A DNA stretch of 64,000 nt from Paenibacillus azoreducens (GCF_021654775.1 NZ_AP025343.1:2385501-2449500), one strand, 5' to 3'; counted from the stretch's first letter, positions 26,346 through 34,887 are shown. A program made the numbers and translations. The notes: generated by a model not told the origin, from the sequence alone.

Positions 26346-27467
26346 ATGTTGGAATTTGATTTTGAAATGGAGAGCTTGGCGCAGATTAAAGTAATTGGAG
26401 TAGGTGGCGGCGGAAGCAACGCCGTTAACCGCATGATTGAAAATGGCGTACAAGGCGTGGAATTCATTACGGTGAATACCGACGCCCAAGCTTTACATAT
26501 GGCCAAATCGGAACATAAACTGCAAATCGGGGATAAATTGACCCGCGGTCTTGGTGCCGGAGCCAACCCTGAAGTGGGCAAAAAGGCGGCTGAAGAGTCG
26601 CGTGAATTGATCATGAATACCCTCAAAGGTGCTGACATGGTGTTCGTTACCGCTGGTATGGGCGGCGGCACAGGAACAGGCGCTGCTCCGGTCATTGCGG
26701 AAGTCGCAAAAGAATGTGGAGCATTGACCGTAGGCGTGGTGACACGCCCGTTTACATTTGAAGGGCCCAGACGTTCCAAACAGGCCGTATTGGGTATTGA
26801 TGCTCTCAGAGAAAAAGTCGATACGCTGATTGTTATTCCTAATGATCGACTCTTGGAAATCGTAGATAAAAAGACTCCGATGCTTGAAGCTTTCCGCGCA
26901 GCCGACAACGTGCTTCATCAAGCGGTGCAAGGTATTTCCGACTTGATCCAGGTTCCTGGCCTTATCAACCTCGACTTTGCGGACGTAAAAACGATCATGA
27001 CCGAGCGTGGTTCCGCTTTGATGGGAATCGGCGTTGCCAATGGAGAGAACCGTGCAGCGGAAGCGGCTCGGAAAGCGATTATGAGTCCGCTGCTCGAGAC
27101 TTCGATCGACGGCGCTCGTGGCGTCATCATGAACATTACCGGTGGAGCGAACCTGTCGCTTTACGAGGTTAACGAAGCGGCTGAGATTGTAACCGCCGCT
27201 TCCGATCCAGAAGTGAACATGATCTTCGGTGCAATCATCGACGAAGGTATGAATGATGATATTAAGGTAACCGTCATCGCGACCGGTTTCGAGAGCCATG
27301 GCGTGCCGGCGCAGCCTGTACGTAAGCCGGGAGCAGCGCCAGCCGAACCCGAGGTGACCCGCAGCAACCAGACGAGTAACCTTCGTCCGTTTGGCAACCA
27401 GCCTAGCGGCGATCAATTGGACATTCCGACATTCCTGCGGAATCGTTCACGTCAGAACAAGGAATAA
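26346..27467 (+). CDS. ftsZ: Cell division GTPase FtsZ
   Basis: 373-residue tubulin-like GTPase that forms the division ring. The GTP signature G106-GGTGTG lies in '[12 protein letters not shown]'; '[11 protein letters not shown]'-type T7 loop residues are seen as '[11 protein letters not shown]'. '[16 protein letters not shown]' follows. A variable linker (about 318-355) leads to the conserved end '[12 protein letters not shown]', the docking peptide for FtsA, SepF and other partners. The frame opens at ATG 26325, but that codon overlaps the ribosome site; ATG 26346 gives the family MLEF start. A terminator follows. Confidence 0.97.
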   Translation: MLEFDFEMESLAQIKVIGVGGGGSNAVNRMIENGVQGVEFITVNTDAQALHMAKSEHKLQIGDKLTRGLGAGANPEVGKKAAEESRELIMNTLKGADMVFVTAGMGGGTGTGAAPVIAEVAKECGALTVGVVTRPFTFEGPRRSKQAVLGIDALREKVDTLIVIPNDRLLEIVDKKTPMLEAFRAADNVLHQAVQGISDLIQVPGLINLDFADVKTIMTERGSALMGIGVANGENRAAEAARKAIMSPLLETSIDGARGVIMNITGGANLSLYEVNEAAEIVTAASDPEVNMIFGAIIDEGMNDDIKVTVIATGFESHGVPAQPVRKPGAAPAEPEVTRSNQTSNLRPFGNQPSGDQLDIPTFLRNRSRQNKE

Positions 27468-27484
27468 TAACATCCTATTTGCAT

Positions 27485-27525
27485 AAAGACCCGTATTCCA
27501 TATTGAATGGAAGCGGGTCTTTTGT
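27485..27525 (+). terminator. Terminator of the dcw/ftsAZ unit
   Basis: AAAGACCCG (27485-27493) pairs with CGGGTCTTT (27514-27522), with an inner ATTCCA/TGGAA stem. The 3' arm ends in TTTTGTGTT. Confidence 0.85.
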
Positions 27526-27590
27526 GTTATAAGTCATTAAGACCTGCCAGATGCTTAAATACCGTTAACGAAACCGGGGAGGTCTATAGC

Positions 27591-27726
27591 TGCACATAGG
27601 TGAAGAGGAATGGTAGGGTGAGTGAATAGTACGGAAAAGATGCGCGAAACTGTGGGCTTGCACATAGGTGAAGAACAACGGCCGGTTGGGTGAACTATGC
27701 GTGAATGATGCGCTAACGAAACGGGG
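27591..27726. repeat. 68-bp degenerate tandem duplication
   Basis: The 16-bp TGCACATAGGTGAAGA occurs at 27591-27606 and again at 27659-27674. The rest of each unit shares GGGTGA, GATGCGC and CGAAAC blocks in the same order. Confidence 0.7.
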
Positions 27727-27763
27727 AAGCGTTAAAACCGTAAAAACGGCGCTGAAAAAATTT

Positions 27764-27898
27764 TAACGAAACATCATATATCGTTATTTGATCAAAAAGC
27801 AGCCAAACTACCTTCTAAGTTGGTTCATAACGATCTCCAGTTTCTTTAGAAAAATGAGAAGCACGATTTTGCTCAAATAACGCTTGCAGGTTTCGTTA
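27764..27898. repeat. 135-bp MITE-like element with imperfect terminal inverted repeats
   Basis: The left end TAACGAAAC (27764-27772) and CGTTATTTGA (27782-27791) is mirrored by TCAAATAACG (27873-27882) and GTTTCGTTA (27890-27898). Spacings are 9 and 7 bp. There is no coding capacity. The layout resembles a miniature non-autonomous element, but no target-site duplication was identified. Confidence 0.6.
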
Positions 27899-28141
27899 GA
27901 GGTTCCAAAAGAGACGGAATCGAAATCATTGAACGGGAACCGTAGAAATTCAATTTGCAGAATACGTCGGTAAGACAAATGAGTTTAGTTCGCTGTGCCG
28001 TGGGAAAATTTCGATCGTCAAAATTAGCGAAACATGCCGGCGGTTATTTTGCAGATATACATTTCACCCAGATTTTCAACGAACATTTCCTCACATCCAC
28101 TGCCATCTGTGCTTGAAATGCACCTTCAAAAACCTTCGGAA

Positions 28142-28209
28142 CTCGACAAAAAAAGTTGATGTCCAGCTCCCAATTTTAGACAGACTTTGAATCGGGTTCT
28201 TTTTATACT
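28142..28209 (+). promoter_or_regulatory. Candidate Spo0A-activated spoIIG promoter
   Basis: TAGACA (28177-28182) and TATACT (28204-28209) are 21 bp apart, an over-long spacer like that of the Bacillus subtilis spoIIG promoter, which needs Spo0A. CTCGACAAA (28142-28150) is an inverted Spo0A box with 8 of 9 matches. TTAGACAGA (28176-28184) is a second with 7 of 9, overlapping the -35 box. The start point would be near 28216. Confidence 0.55.
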
Positions 28210-28302
28210 AAATACATCTCCCAAGTAAAAAGCCACGATGGACGATGAAGGTTATCATAGCAATTTCCGAAAGAATCCACTTATACGGGCAGGTGATGAA
28301 GG

Positions 28303-29277
28303 CTGGTTGTCTATATTGATCTGATTTTCATCACCAACCTGTTAATCGATGGCGCGCTCTTGTGGCTTACCGCCTGGATGAGGAAACAGCGGCTGCGGTG
28401 GTGGCGGTTGGCGGTAGCGGCGATGGTAGGAGCGCTGTACGTCGTTATGATGTTTCTGCCTGAGCTTTCCTTTATGTATACCTTTATCATTAAATTTGCA
28501 TTGTCTCTGCTCATGCTCTGGATTGCTTTTGGTTTTGGAAGTCTGCAAAACTATATCCGGAATATGGGGGCTTTTTATATCATCAACTTTGCGGCCGCAG
28601 GGGGAATTATCGGTATCCATTATTTGCTTCAAAATACGGGAGAGATTTTTAACGGTATATGGTTTACGGCTTCGGGCGGACTTTCATTTGAACTGAAAAT
28701 CGGGTTTTGGTTTACGTTTATCATGTGTTTTGCCGTGCTGTTGTGGTTCAAATTCGTATATTCCACGCGGCGGAAGCTGGAGAATAGGCAGGAGTACATG
28801 GGAGAGGTAATCGTCACGATCGGAGGTTATGACGTTAGCTGTACAGGTCTTTTGGATACCGGAAACCAGCTTGCCGATCCTTTGACACGGACGCCTGTCA
28901 TGGTAATGGAAGCAGCGCTTTGGAAGGAAAAGCTTCCGGCATCCTGGCTGGAACGGCTTTCCGGGGGAGAGCCGGACAAACTCCTCCTGGAGATGAACGA
29001 TGCAGACTTTGAATGGCGTGACCGGCTGCGGTTGGTGCCATATCGCGGAGTGAACCGTGGCTCGGCTTTTATGCTTGCTATCAAACCGGATGCCGTGGAA
29101 ATACGAATCGGCAATCAGACAAGCCGTGCAGTTAAGGTTTTGATAGGGCTGGATGGGGGGAATTTGTCCGGCGACAGATCTTATCAGGCAATTATCCACC
29201 CAGATCTGGTGCAGGAGGAAAACAGTGTGAAGACTGAAACGAAGCCACCTGTAACTCCTACGTCCATCGGTTTATAG
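28303..29277 (+). CDS. spoIIGA: Sporulation sigma-E factor-processing peptidase SpoIIGA
   Basis: 324-residue membrane aspartic protease that removes the pro-sequence of sigma-E in the mother cell, on a signal from the forespore (SpoIIR). Five N-terminal membrane helices (about residues 1-150) precede a pepsin-like half-domain with 'LLDTGNQLADPLT', which holds the catalytic aspartate. The frame has no ATG, GTG or TTG before 28360, and starting there would lose the first helix. AGGTGAT (28291-28297), fully complementary to 16S rRNA, lies five bases before CTG 28303. The product from there, (M)VVYIDLIFITN, aligns with the Bacillus start MKIYLDVIWLLN, so CTG initiation is proposed. A frameshift relative to ATG 28296 is the alternative. 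sigE follows. Confidence 0.88.
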   Translation: MVVYIDLIFITNLLIDGALLWLTAWMRKQRLRWWRLAVAAMVGALYVVMMFLPELSFMYTFIIKFALSLLMLWIAFGFGSLQNYIRNMGAFYIINFAAAGGIIGIHYLLQNTGEIFNGIWFTASGGLSFELKIGFWFTFIMCFAVLLWFKFVYSTRRKLENRQEYMGEVIVTIGGYDVSCTGLLDTGNQLADPLTRTPVMVMEAALWKEKLPASWLERLSGGEPDKLLLEMNDADFEWRDRLRLVPYRGVNRGSAFMLAIKPDAVEIRIGNQTSRAVKVLIGLDGGNLSGDRSYQAIIHPDLVQEENSVKTETKPPVTPTSIGL

Positions 29278-29297
29278 CGGCTTTGGTGCGCTGGGCT

Positions 29298-29492
29298 GAA
29301 AATGATGGCGTGCCTGCGAAGACAGTTTCATTTGTGAAGTTTATGTAATGCCAGTTTTCTACGGAAAACGGAGCCCTGCTTACGAAGATGAATTTTCCTT
29401 CGGAAAATTAGGCTTATGCTAACGAAGTAAATTTCCCTTCGGAAAATTAAGCTTATGCTTACGATGACAGTTTCCCTTCGGGAAACTTTTAG
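29298..29492 (+). repeat. Tandem block of UNCG-loop hairpins before sigE (family I repeat)
   Basis: Three consecutive units of about 40 bp each contain a stem closed by CTTCGG: 29381-29409 region, 29427-29450 region and 29469-29488 (perfect GTTTCC/GGAAAC). A fourth, with a TACG loop, lies at about 29352-29369, and a decayed fifth before it. Between stems the units share GCTTATGCT(A/T)ACGA. The block runs to within a few bases of the sigE ribosome site (29491-29495). Confidence 0.8.
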
Positions 29493-29503
29493 GAGGACGA
29501 CAA

Positions 29504-30226
29504 ATGCTAGTAAAATGGCGATTGATGGCTCAACTGCAATATTACCGGCTCCTATTTCTGCTGGGATTAAAAAGCGAAGAAATCTATTATATCGGCGGCA
29601 GCGAGGCGCTCCCTCCACCGCTGACACGCGAGGAAGAGGAGTATCTTCTGCAGCGGCTCTCCACAGGAGATGCAGCGATCAGATCGATGCTGATTGAGCG
29701 CAATCTGCGCCTGGTTGTCTACATTGCCCGCAAATTCGAAAACACCGGCATCAACATCGAGGATCTGGTATCCATCGGTGCGATCGGGCTGATTAAGGCG
29801 GTCAACACGTTTGATCCCGAGAAAAAGATCAAGCTCGCAACCTATGCTTCGCGCTGTATAGAAAACGAGATTTTGATGTATTTGCGCCGCAATAGCAAAA
29901 TTCGCAGCGAGGTTTCTTTTGACGAACCGCTGAACATTGATTGGGACGGCAATGAGCTTCTCCTTTCGGATGTGCTCGGGACCGAGAACGATACCATATA
30001 CCGCAATATCGAGGAACAAGTCGACCGGAAGCTGCTCCACAAAGCGCTTGAAAAACTGACCGACCGGGAGCGCACGATTATGGAACTTCGTTTCGGGCTT
30101 CAGGATGGCGAAGAGAAGACGCAAAAGGACGTCGCGGATATGCTCGGGATCTCTCAATCCTACATATCAAGACTTGAAAAAAGAATCATTAAGAGACTTC
30201 GGAAAGAGTTTAATAAGATGGTGTAG
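29504..30226 (+). CDS. sigE: RNA polymerase sporulation sigma factor sigma-E (pro-form)
   Basis: 240-residue early mother-cell sigma factor, made as an inactive precursor. The first 27-30 residues (hydrophobic/basic, ending before '[15 protein letters not shown]') are the membrane-binding pro-sequence removed by SpoIIGA. Region 2 ('[17 protein letters not shown]', '[15 protein letters not shown]', '[16 protein letters not shown]') and region 4 ('[14 protein letters not shown]', HTH '[20 protein letters not shown]') are complete. ATG 29504 follows AGGAGG at 29491-29496. A tandem hairpin array occupies the leader between spoIIGA and sigE. Confidence 0.97.
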   Translation: MLVKWRLMAQLQYYRLLFLLGLKSEEIYYIGGSEALPPPLTREEEEYLLQRLSTGDAAIRSMLIERNLRLVVYIARKFENTGINIEDLVSIGAIGLIKAVNTFDPEKKIKLATYASRCIENEILMYLRRNSKIRSEVSFDEPLNIDWDGNELLLSDVLGTENDTIYRNIEEQVDRKLLHKALEKLTDRERTIMELRFGLQDGEEKTQKDVADMLGISQSYISRLEKRIIKRLRKEFNKMV

Positions 30227-30241
30227 CAATTTTCCAGTCAG

Positions 30242-30270
30242 GAATAAAATGAGCCCCCAGGGAGATAATG
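30242..30270 (+). promoter_or_regulatory. Candidate sigma-F promoter for sigG
   Basis: GAATA (30242-30246), 14-bp spacer, GGAGATAATG (30261-30270), which fits the sigma-F -10 consensus GGNRANANTW except at the last base. In Bacillus sigG is switched on by sigma-F in the forespore. The -35 is only 4 of 5. Confidence 0.4.
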
Positions 30271-30304
30271 TACATTAATGTTTCTTCTTGGGAGGTATAT
30301 CATC

Positions 30305-31087
30305 ATGACCCGAAACAAAGTCGAAATTTGTGGTGTGGATACCGCAAAATTACCGGTCCTAACCAATGTGGAAATGCGGGAATTGTTTCATGACTTGCAG
30401 CAAAACAACGAACGGTCAGCCAGAGAAAAGCTGGTTAACGGCAATTTGAGACTGGTCCTCAGCGTGATTCAGCGCTTTAACAATCGGGGGGAGTTTGTCG
30501 ACGATTTGTTTCAGGTAGGCTGTATCGGACTCATGAAGGCCATTGATAATTTTGACTTGTCGCAAAACGTGAAATTTTCGACCTATGCGGTTCCGATGAT
30601 CATCGGGGAAATTCGCAGGTATCTAAGGGACAACAATCCGATTCGCGTATCGAGATCGCTGAGGGATATCGCCTATAAGGCGCTGCAGGTGCGCGATTCC
30701 TTGACGAATCAGAATTCCAGGGAACCAACCATTTTCGAAATTTCCGAAGTATTGAATGTACCAAAAGAAGATGTCGTGTTTGCTCTGGATGCCATCCAGG
30801 ATCCTGTATCGCTGTTCGAGCCGATTTACCATGACGGCGGAGATCCCATTTACGTGATGGATCAGATCAGTGACGATAAGAACAAGGATGTTTTCTGGAT
30901 CGAGGAAATCGCCCTGAGGGAAGCTATGCAAAGGCTGGGGCAGCGGGAAAAAATGATTTTGTCCATGCGTTTCTTTGAAGGGAAAACCCAAATGGAGGTA
31001 GCCGATGAAATCGGTATTTCCCAGGCCCAGGTATCACGCTTGGAAAAATCGGCGATTCAGCAGATGCAAAAACACGTAAAGTCCTAA
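30305..31087 (+). CDS. sigG: RNA polymerase sporulation sigma factor sigma-G
   Basis: 260-residue late forespore sigma factor. It opens MTRNKVEICGVDTAKLPVL, near-identical to the known start of this very conserved protein. Region 2 'DLFQVGCIGLMKAIDNFDL' and 'STYAVPMIIGEIRRYLRDN', region 3 and the region 4 helix-turn-helix 'TQMEVADEIGISQAQVSRLE' follow. There is no pro-sequence. An in-frame ATG at 30278 lies upstream of the GGGAGGT site (30290-30296), so ATG 30305 is used. It follows sigE as in Bacillus. Read-through from spoIIG is possible, but forespore expression needs its own promoter. Confidence 0.97.
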   Translation: MTRNKVEICGVDTAKLPVLTNVEMRELFHDLQQNNERSAREKLVNGNLRLVLSVIQRFNNRGEFVDDLFQVGCIGLMKAIDNFDLSQNVKFSTYAVPMIIGEIRRYLRDNNPIRVSRSLRDIAYKALQVRDSLTNQNSREPTIFEISEVLNVPKEDVVFALDAIQDPVSLFEPIYHDGGDPIYVMDQISDDKNKDVFWIEEIALREAMQRLGQREKMILSMRFFEGKTQMEVADEIGISQAQVSRLEKSAIQQMQKHVKS

Positions 31088-31158
31088 AGACCACCATCAA
31101 ATGAAATATAGCGATTCTCGCGCCAGTTTATGTTGGAGCCAAATCGTGATAACTGAAG

Positions 31159-31184
31159 AGCGATCCGGACAGGGTCGCTTTTTC
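31159..31184 (+). terminator. Terminator after sigG
   Basis: AGCGATCC (31159-31166) pairs with GGGTCGCT (31172-31179, one G-T pair), 5-base loop, five T. The rest of the 307-bp gap to ylmC holds only a small GGGCATTTTGCCC hairpin near 31271. Confidence 0.8.
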
Positions 31185-31394
31185 CAATGTCTTTAATCGA
31201 AGTACCTGCCACAAACCTTGGAAAAAATGCCAGCCATATTATCCGCTGCAGGAGGAATTCCATAAAAAGAAGGGCATTTTGCCCAGCCCGCACATATACA
31301 TATCATATATGCGTGAAGAAGCGGACGAGACAGCGAAATTTAGGAAAAGGGGTTGCGGTCTTTGATTCCAGATCAGCGGGCGGTGGAAAAGAAT

Positions 31395-31709
31395 ATGAAG
31401 ATATCCGATTTTCAAACAAAAGATGTCATCAATATTGTGGACGGCAAGAGACTCGGCCAGATCAGTGATCTCGAGCTTGATCTCCGTCAGGGCCGGATCG
31501 ACGCTATTGTCGTGCCCAGCTATAGCAAATTTTTAGGTTTATTTGGCGGGGGAGCGGATTTGATTATTCCATGGGGCAATATAGTTAAAATCGGCTCTGA
31601 TGTAGTGTTGGTCAAAATGGAGGAGCTCAAGACCCTTCAGGAAGAAAAAGCATCCGCGGCTTATTTGGAGCGATCGGAACGGGAGCGTCGAAATTACAGG
31701 GACTTGTGA
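31395..31709 (+). CDS. ylmC: YlmC/YmxH family PRC-barrel sporulation protein
   Basis: 104-residue small protein with one PRC-barrel domain (about residues 1-80; 'MKISDFQTKDVINIVDGKRLG', 'IDAIVVPS'). It is followed by a charged helix. The family is conserved in endospore formers next to sigG; its biochemical role is unknown. The start is uncertain. ATG 31395 matches relatives but has a weak site, whereas TTG 31362 has AAGGGG nine bases upstream (31347-31352) and would add 11 residues. Confidence 0.8.
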   Translation: MKISDFQTKDVINIVDGKRLGQISDLELDLRQGRIDAIVVPSYSKFLGLFGGGADLIIPWGNIVKIGSDVVLVKMEELKTLQEEKASAAYLERSERERRNYRDL

Positions 31710-31747
31710 GGGGCGGATATGGTACACTGGTAGTCGAGGTGAATAGG

Positions 31748-32602
31748 ATGGAACCGTTTGTTTTGAGGGAGGCTGGAGATCAGCCTGCGCTGTTTATGCT
31801 GGAATCCTGGATGAGCGGCTGCGAAGAACTTACCGCCGGTTTTACAGGGAGGAACGGAGGCGTGGGCCAAGCGCCTTATGATACGTTGAACTGTGCATTT
31901 CATGTCGGCGACCGTCCGGAGGACGTGATTGCAAACCGCAAACTTGTTGCCGCCGGACTTGGATTCGAAATTGATGCATGGACATGCGGGGAACAGGTTC
32001 ACCGTGCCGATATCGCCGTGATCGATCATGCGCGGATTGGGGCCGGAAACTTAAACAGAGAGTCGGCGATTCAGGATACGGATGGACTTCTAACCAATAT
32101 GCCTGGCGTGTTGTTGACATCCTTTTACGCGGATTGCGTACCTCTCTTTTTCTTGGATCCGAAGCAAAAAGCGGTCGGGTTGGCTCATGCAGGATGGAAA
32201 GGGACTGTAGCCAAGATCGCGGTCAAAATGACGGAACGGATGCAGGAGGCTTTTGGAAGCCGGCCTGAGGATATCCGGGCAGCCATCGGTCCTTCGATTG
32301 GATCCTGCTGTTATGAAGTCGATGGAAAAGTCATTTCCCATGTCCATGATTTAGAAAAAAATTTCCTGGGCAATGGCGACGACCACCGTCCCGACTTGTA
32401 CACAGCCAAAAATAACGGCAAATTCATGCTTAACTTGAAAGAATTGAATCGACACATTATGATTAAAGCAGGAATATTGCCGACTCATATCGAATGTACA
32501 TCATATTGTACGAGCTGTCGCAATGATTTGTTTTTCTCATATCGTAAGGATGGGGGAACAACGGGACGAATGGCTAGTTGGATCGGTTTAAAAGAGAGGT
32601 GA
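31748..32602 (+). CDS. pgeF: Peptidoglycan editing factor PgeF (YlmD/YfiH family)
   Basis: 284-residue Cu/Zn-oxidoreductase-fold protein of the YfiH (DUF152) family. Members hydrolyse or phosphorylate purine nucleosides; in Escherichia coli PgeF removes wrongly placed L-serine from wall precursors. The metal and catalytic residues are seen in 'EQVHRADI', 'SFYADCVPLFFLDP', 'GLAHAGWKGT' and 'GPSIGSCCYEVD'. An in-frame start at 31706 overlaps ylmC; GAGGTGA (31736-31742) supports ATG 31748. TGGTACACT at 31720-31728 could be an extended -10 box, but no good -35 is present. Confidence 0.92.
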   Translation: MEPFVLREAGDQPALFMLESWMSGCEELTAGFTGRNGGVGQAPYDTLNCAFHVGDRPEDVIANRKLVAAGLGFEIDAWTCGEQVHRADIAVIDHARIGAGNLNRESAIQDTDGLLTNMPGVLLTSFYADCVPLFFLDPKQKAVGLAHAGWKGTVAKIAVKMTERMQEAFGSRPEDIRAAIGPSIGSCCYEVDGKVISHVHDLEKNFLGNGDDHRPDLYTAKNNGKFMLNLKELNRHIMIKAGILPTHIECTSYCTSCRNDLFFSYRKDGGTTGRMASWIGLKER

Positions 32603-32609
32603 GCCTTCC

Positions 32610-33302
32610 ATGAGTCTGGAAGAGCGAATAAGGGAAGTTAACAAACGAATTGAACAAGCGTGCCTGCGCAGCGGCAGGTCCGCTGAAGACGTAAATATTG
32701 TAGCAGTAACTAAATACGTATCTACGGCGATGGTAGACAAGGTATTGGCCAGCGGCCTGAAGCATGTGGGGGAGAACCGTTGGCAGAATGCACAGGAAAA
32801 ATGGAACGCCCTCGGCAATCGCGGAACTTGGCATTTCATTGGACATTTGCAAACGAATAAGGTCAAAGATGTCATCGGCAAATTTGAATATATTCATTCA
32901 TTAGACAGGATGTCTCTGGCGAAGGAAATGGAGAAGTGCGCTGCTGCTCATGGGTTGGTCGTTAAAACCTTCCTGCAGGTCAATGTTTCCGGAGAAGAAA
33001 GCAAATATGGGATGGCTCCGGCAGAAGCCGCAGCTTTTTTAGAGGAAATTCAGAAGTTCACTCATATTCGAGTGATCGGCCTTATGACCATGGCGCCATT
33101 TGAGGATCGGCCGGAGGATACTCGCATTGTGTTCAGGGATCTTCGCGAGCTGAGGGATGATTTGAATCGCAGGGGCGTAACAAAAGAACCGTTAACAGAG
33201 CTTTCCATGGGCATGTCAAACGATTTTGAAGTTGCTATTGAGGAAGGAGCGACCTGGGTCCGTTTAGGCAGCATTTTAGTTGGGAAAGAGGAGGGAGAAT
33301 GA
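32610..33302 (+). CDS. ylmE: Pyridoxal phosphate homeostasis protein YlmE (YggS family)
   Basis: 230-residue single-domain TIM-barrel protein that binds pyridoxal 5'-phosphate without known catalysis and balances cellular B6 vitamers. The cofactor lysine is in 'IVAVTKYVS' (about residue 35), and 'GENRWQNA', 'WHFIGHLQTNK', 'LQVNVSGEESKYG' and 'LSMGMSNDFEVAI' are family hallmarks. It lies seven bases after pgeF and its stop touches the sepF start region. Conserved linkage with sepF occurs across Firmicutes and Actinobacteria. Confidence 0.95.
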   Translation: MSLEERIREVNKRIEQACLRSGRSAEDVNIVAVTKYVSTAMVDKVLASGLKHVGENRWQNAQEKWNALGNRGTWHFIGHLQTNKVKDVIGKFEYIHSLDRMSLAKEMEKCAAAHGLVVKTFLQVNVSGEESKYGMAPAEAAAFLEEIQKFTHIRVIGLMTMAPFEDRPEDTRIVFRDLRELRDDLNRRGVTKEPLTELSMGMSNDFEVAIEEGATWVRLGSILVGKEEGE

Positions 33303-33745
33303 TGAGCGTCATGAATAAATTCATGTCTTTTTTGGGATTGCAGGAGCAGGAGGAAGTGGTCGAGCGGGAGCAGCTTCCCGCTGAAGAAGAAATTGAAACT
33401 CCGGCGCTTGAAACGCGTAAAAACCAAAGAGTAAATAATGTCGTCAGCATTCACTCGCAAAAAAACGTTAAGGTTATCCTGCATGAACCACGCTCCTATG
33501 ATGAGGCCCAAGAAATTGCCGATCATTTGCGTTCGCACCGTACGGTGGTCGTGAATCTGCAAAGAGTGCGCACCGATCAGGCACTGCGGATCATCGATTT
33601 TCTCAGCGGCACGGTCTACGCTTTAGGCGGCGGCATTTCCAAGATTGGTGGCAACATCTTTTTGTGCACGCCGGATACGGTTGAAATTTCAGGCACCATT
33701 TCGGAAATACTGGGTGATGAACATGACTACAACAGAATGAGGTGA
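33302..33745 (+). CDS. sepF: Cell division protein SepF
   Basis: 147-residue FtsZ-binding protein that assembles into rings and bundles FtsZ at the membrane. The N-terminal 'VMNKFMSFLGL' is the amphipathic membrane anchor; an acidic linker follows, then the SepF core ('RSYDEAQEIADHLRSHRTVVVNL', 'RIIDFLSGTVYALGG', 'IFLCTPDTVEISG'). ATG 33302 is seven bases after AGGAGG (33289-33294). ATG 33299, one codon earlier, is also possible. It overlaps the ylmE stop. Confidence 0.96.
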   Translation: MSVMNKFMSFLGLQEQEEVVEREQLPAEEEIETPALETRKNQRVNNVVSIHSQKNVKVILHEPRSYDEAQEIADHLRSHRTVVVNLQRVRTDQALRIIDFLSGTVYALGGGISKIGGNIFLCTPDTVEISGTISEILGDEHDYNRMR

Positions 33746-33752
33746 ACCAATT

Positions 33753-34031
33753 TTGACCGATGTAATCATAATTGTGCAGTACCTGTTTCGAATTTATTTT
33801 TATATGATTATCGTTTATGTACTGATGTCCTGGCTTCCAAATATCCGTGAAAGCTTTATCGGCGAGTTTTTGGGCAAGCTAGTCGAGCCGTATCTGTCAC
33901 CGTTCCGCAGGTTTATACCGCCGATTATGGGGGTTATTGACATTTCCCCGATTGTTGCGCTGTTTGTTCTCCAATTCGCCGAGCGGGGCGTATACGCAAT
34001 CCTGTTCCAGATTTACAAGTATACATTATGA
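33753..34031 (+). CDS. ylmG: YggT family membrane protein YlmG
   Basis: 92-residue membrane protein with two helices and the conserved segment 'EPYLSPFRRFIPPIMGVIDISP'. YggT proteins are linked to division-site or plastid nucleoid organisation, but the mechanism is unknown. The start is TTG 33753, with GAGGTGA at 33739-33745 overlapping the sepF stop. Its own stop overlaps the ylmH start (ATGA). Confidence 0.93.
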   Translation: MTDVIIIVQYLFRIYFYMIIVYVLMSWLPNIRESFIGEFLGKLVEPYLSPFRRFIPPIMGVIDISPIVALFVLQFAERGVYAILFQIYKYTL

Positions 34032-34810
34032 AATTGGATATTTACGAGCATTTTCATCCGGACGAGCGTGAGTTTGTTGACAAAGCCTGGGAATGGATCG
34101 TTCATGCGGGCCAGTTCCACGAAAGCAGGCTAACGGACTTTTTGGATCCGAGGCAAACCGTTATTCTGGAGTCCCTGGCCAACCGTCATCCGGATGTGCA
34201 GGTCCGTTTCGACGGGGGCCATGCCGAGGCGGAGCGGTGCCGGGCGCTTATCGCTCCCGATTACCGTGATTTAAGCTCCGAGGATATGAAGCTGAAGGTG
34301 CTTCGCATCGATTCCACAGACCAAAAATTTCTGGCCTTGGAGCATGGGGACTACCTGGGATCGATTCTCGGACTCGGAATCAAACGTTCCAAAATCGGTG
34401 ACATTCATGTACTGGAAGATGGCTGCCATGCTGTTGTTTGTGAGGAAATCAGCGCTTTTCTTGATATGAATTTAAATCAGGTACACCGTATACATGTCCA
34501 GAGCGAGATTTTGCCAATTGAGCAGCTGCGTATAAGCAAAACCTCATTGGAGATGCTTGATATTACGGTGGCTTCTTTGCGTCTTGACGGCATTGCGTCC
34601 GATGTTTACCGTCTAAGCCGGAGTAAAGTGCTGGTTCCAATCCGGGCGGGACGCTGCCGCGTAAACTGGAAAACCGAAGAGGATCCTTCTGTTCAGCTAA
34701 GAGAAGGGGATGTCGTCTCTATGCAAGGATTTGGCCGTTTCAAGGTGCTGGAGGCGGGAGATGTCACCAAAAAGGGGCGCTACCGGGTTAGAGTAGGTAA
34801 ATTTGTGTAG
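34028..34810 (+). CDS. ylmH: S4-domain RNA-binding protein YlmH
   Basis: 260-residue protein with an N-terminal ribosome-associated domain and a C-terminal S4 RNA-binding domain (about residues 183-245; 'LRLDGIASDVYRLSRSKV' begins it). Relatives bind the 50S subunit and can rescue or mark stalled ribosomes; in pneumococcus the gene sits in the same division cluster. The central 'KRSKIGDIHV' is typical. ATG 34028 overlaps the ylmG stop, giving coupled translation. Confidence 0.93.
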   Translation: MKLDIYEHFHPDEREFVDKAWEWIVHAGQFHESRLTDFLDPRQTVILESLANRHPDVQVRFDGGHAEAERCRALIAPDYRDLSSEDMKLKVLRIDSTDQKFLALEHGDYLGSILGLGIKRSKIGDIHVLEDGCHAVVCEEISAFLDMNLNQVHRIHVQSEILPIEQLRISKTSLEMLDITVASLRLDGIASDVYRLSRSKVLVPIRAGRCRVNWKTEEDPSVQLREGDVVSMQGFGRFKVLEAGDVTKKGRYRVRVGKFV

Positions 34811-34887
34811 ACTCTCAGCAGGAAATAGGTTTTTCCTGTCGAAATGAATTATTCAAGCGATTACTAACAAAATGGTTTTCTTCAGCC

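Larger units (their letters stand above)
27526..28141 (+). other. Repeat-rich gene-free spacer between ftsZ and spoIIGA
   Basis: About 600 bp without a credible gene. It contains a 68-bp tandem duplication (27591-27726) and a 135-bp element with inverted ends (27764-27898). The motif TAACGAAAC occurs in both orientations. The rest, 27900-28141, shows no recognisable feature before the Spo0A-type promoter. Confidence 0.6.

Noticed and set aside
27526..28141. Hidden small gene between ftsZ and spoIIGA
   Set aside because: No frame with a plausible ribosome site and normal codon use was seen; the region is explained better by repeats.
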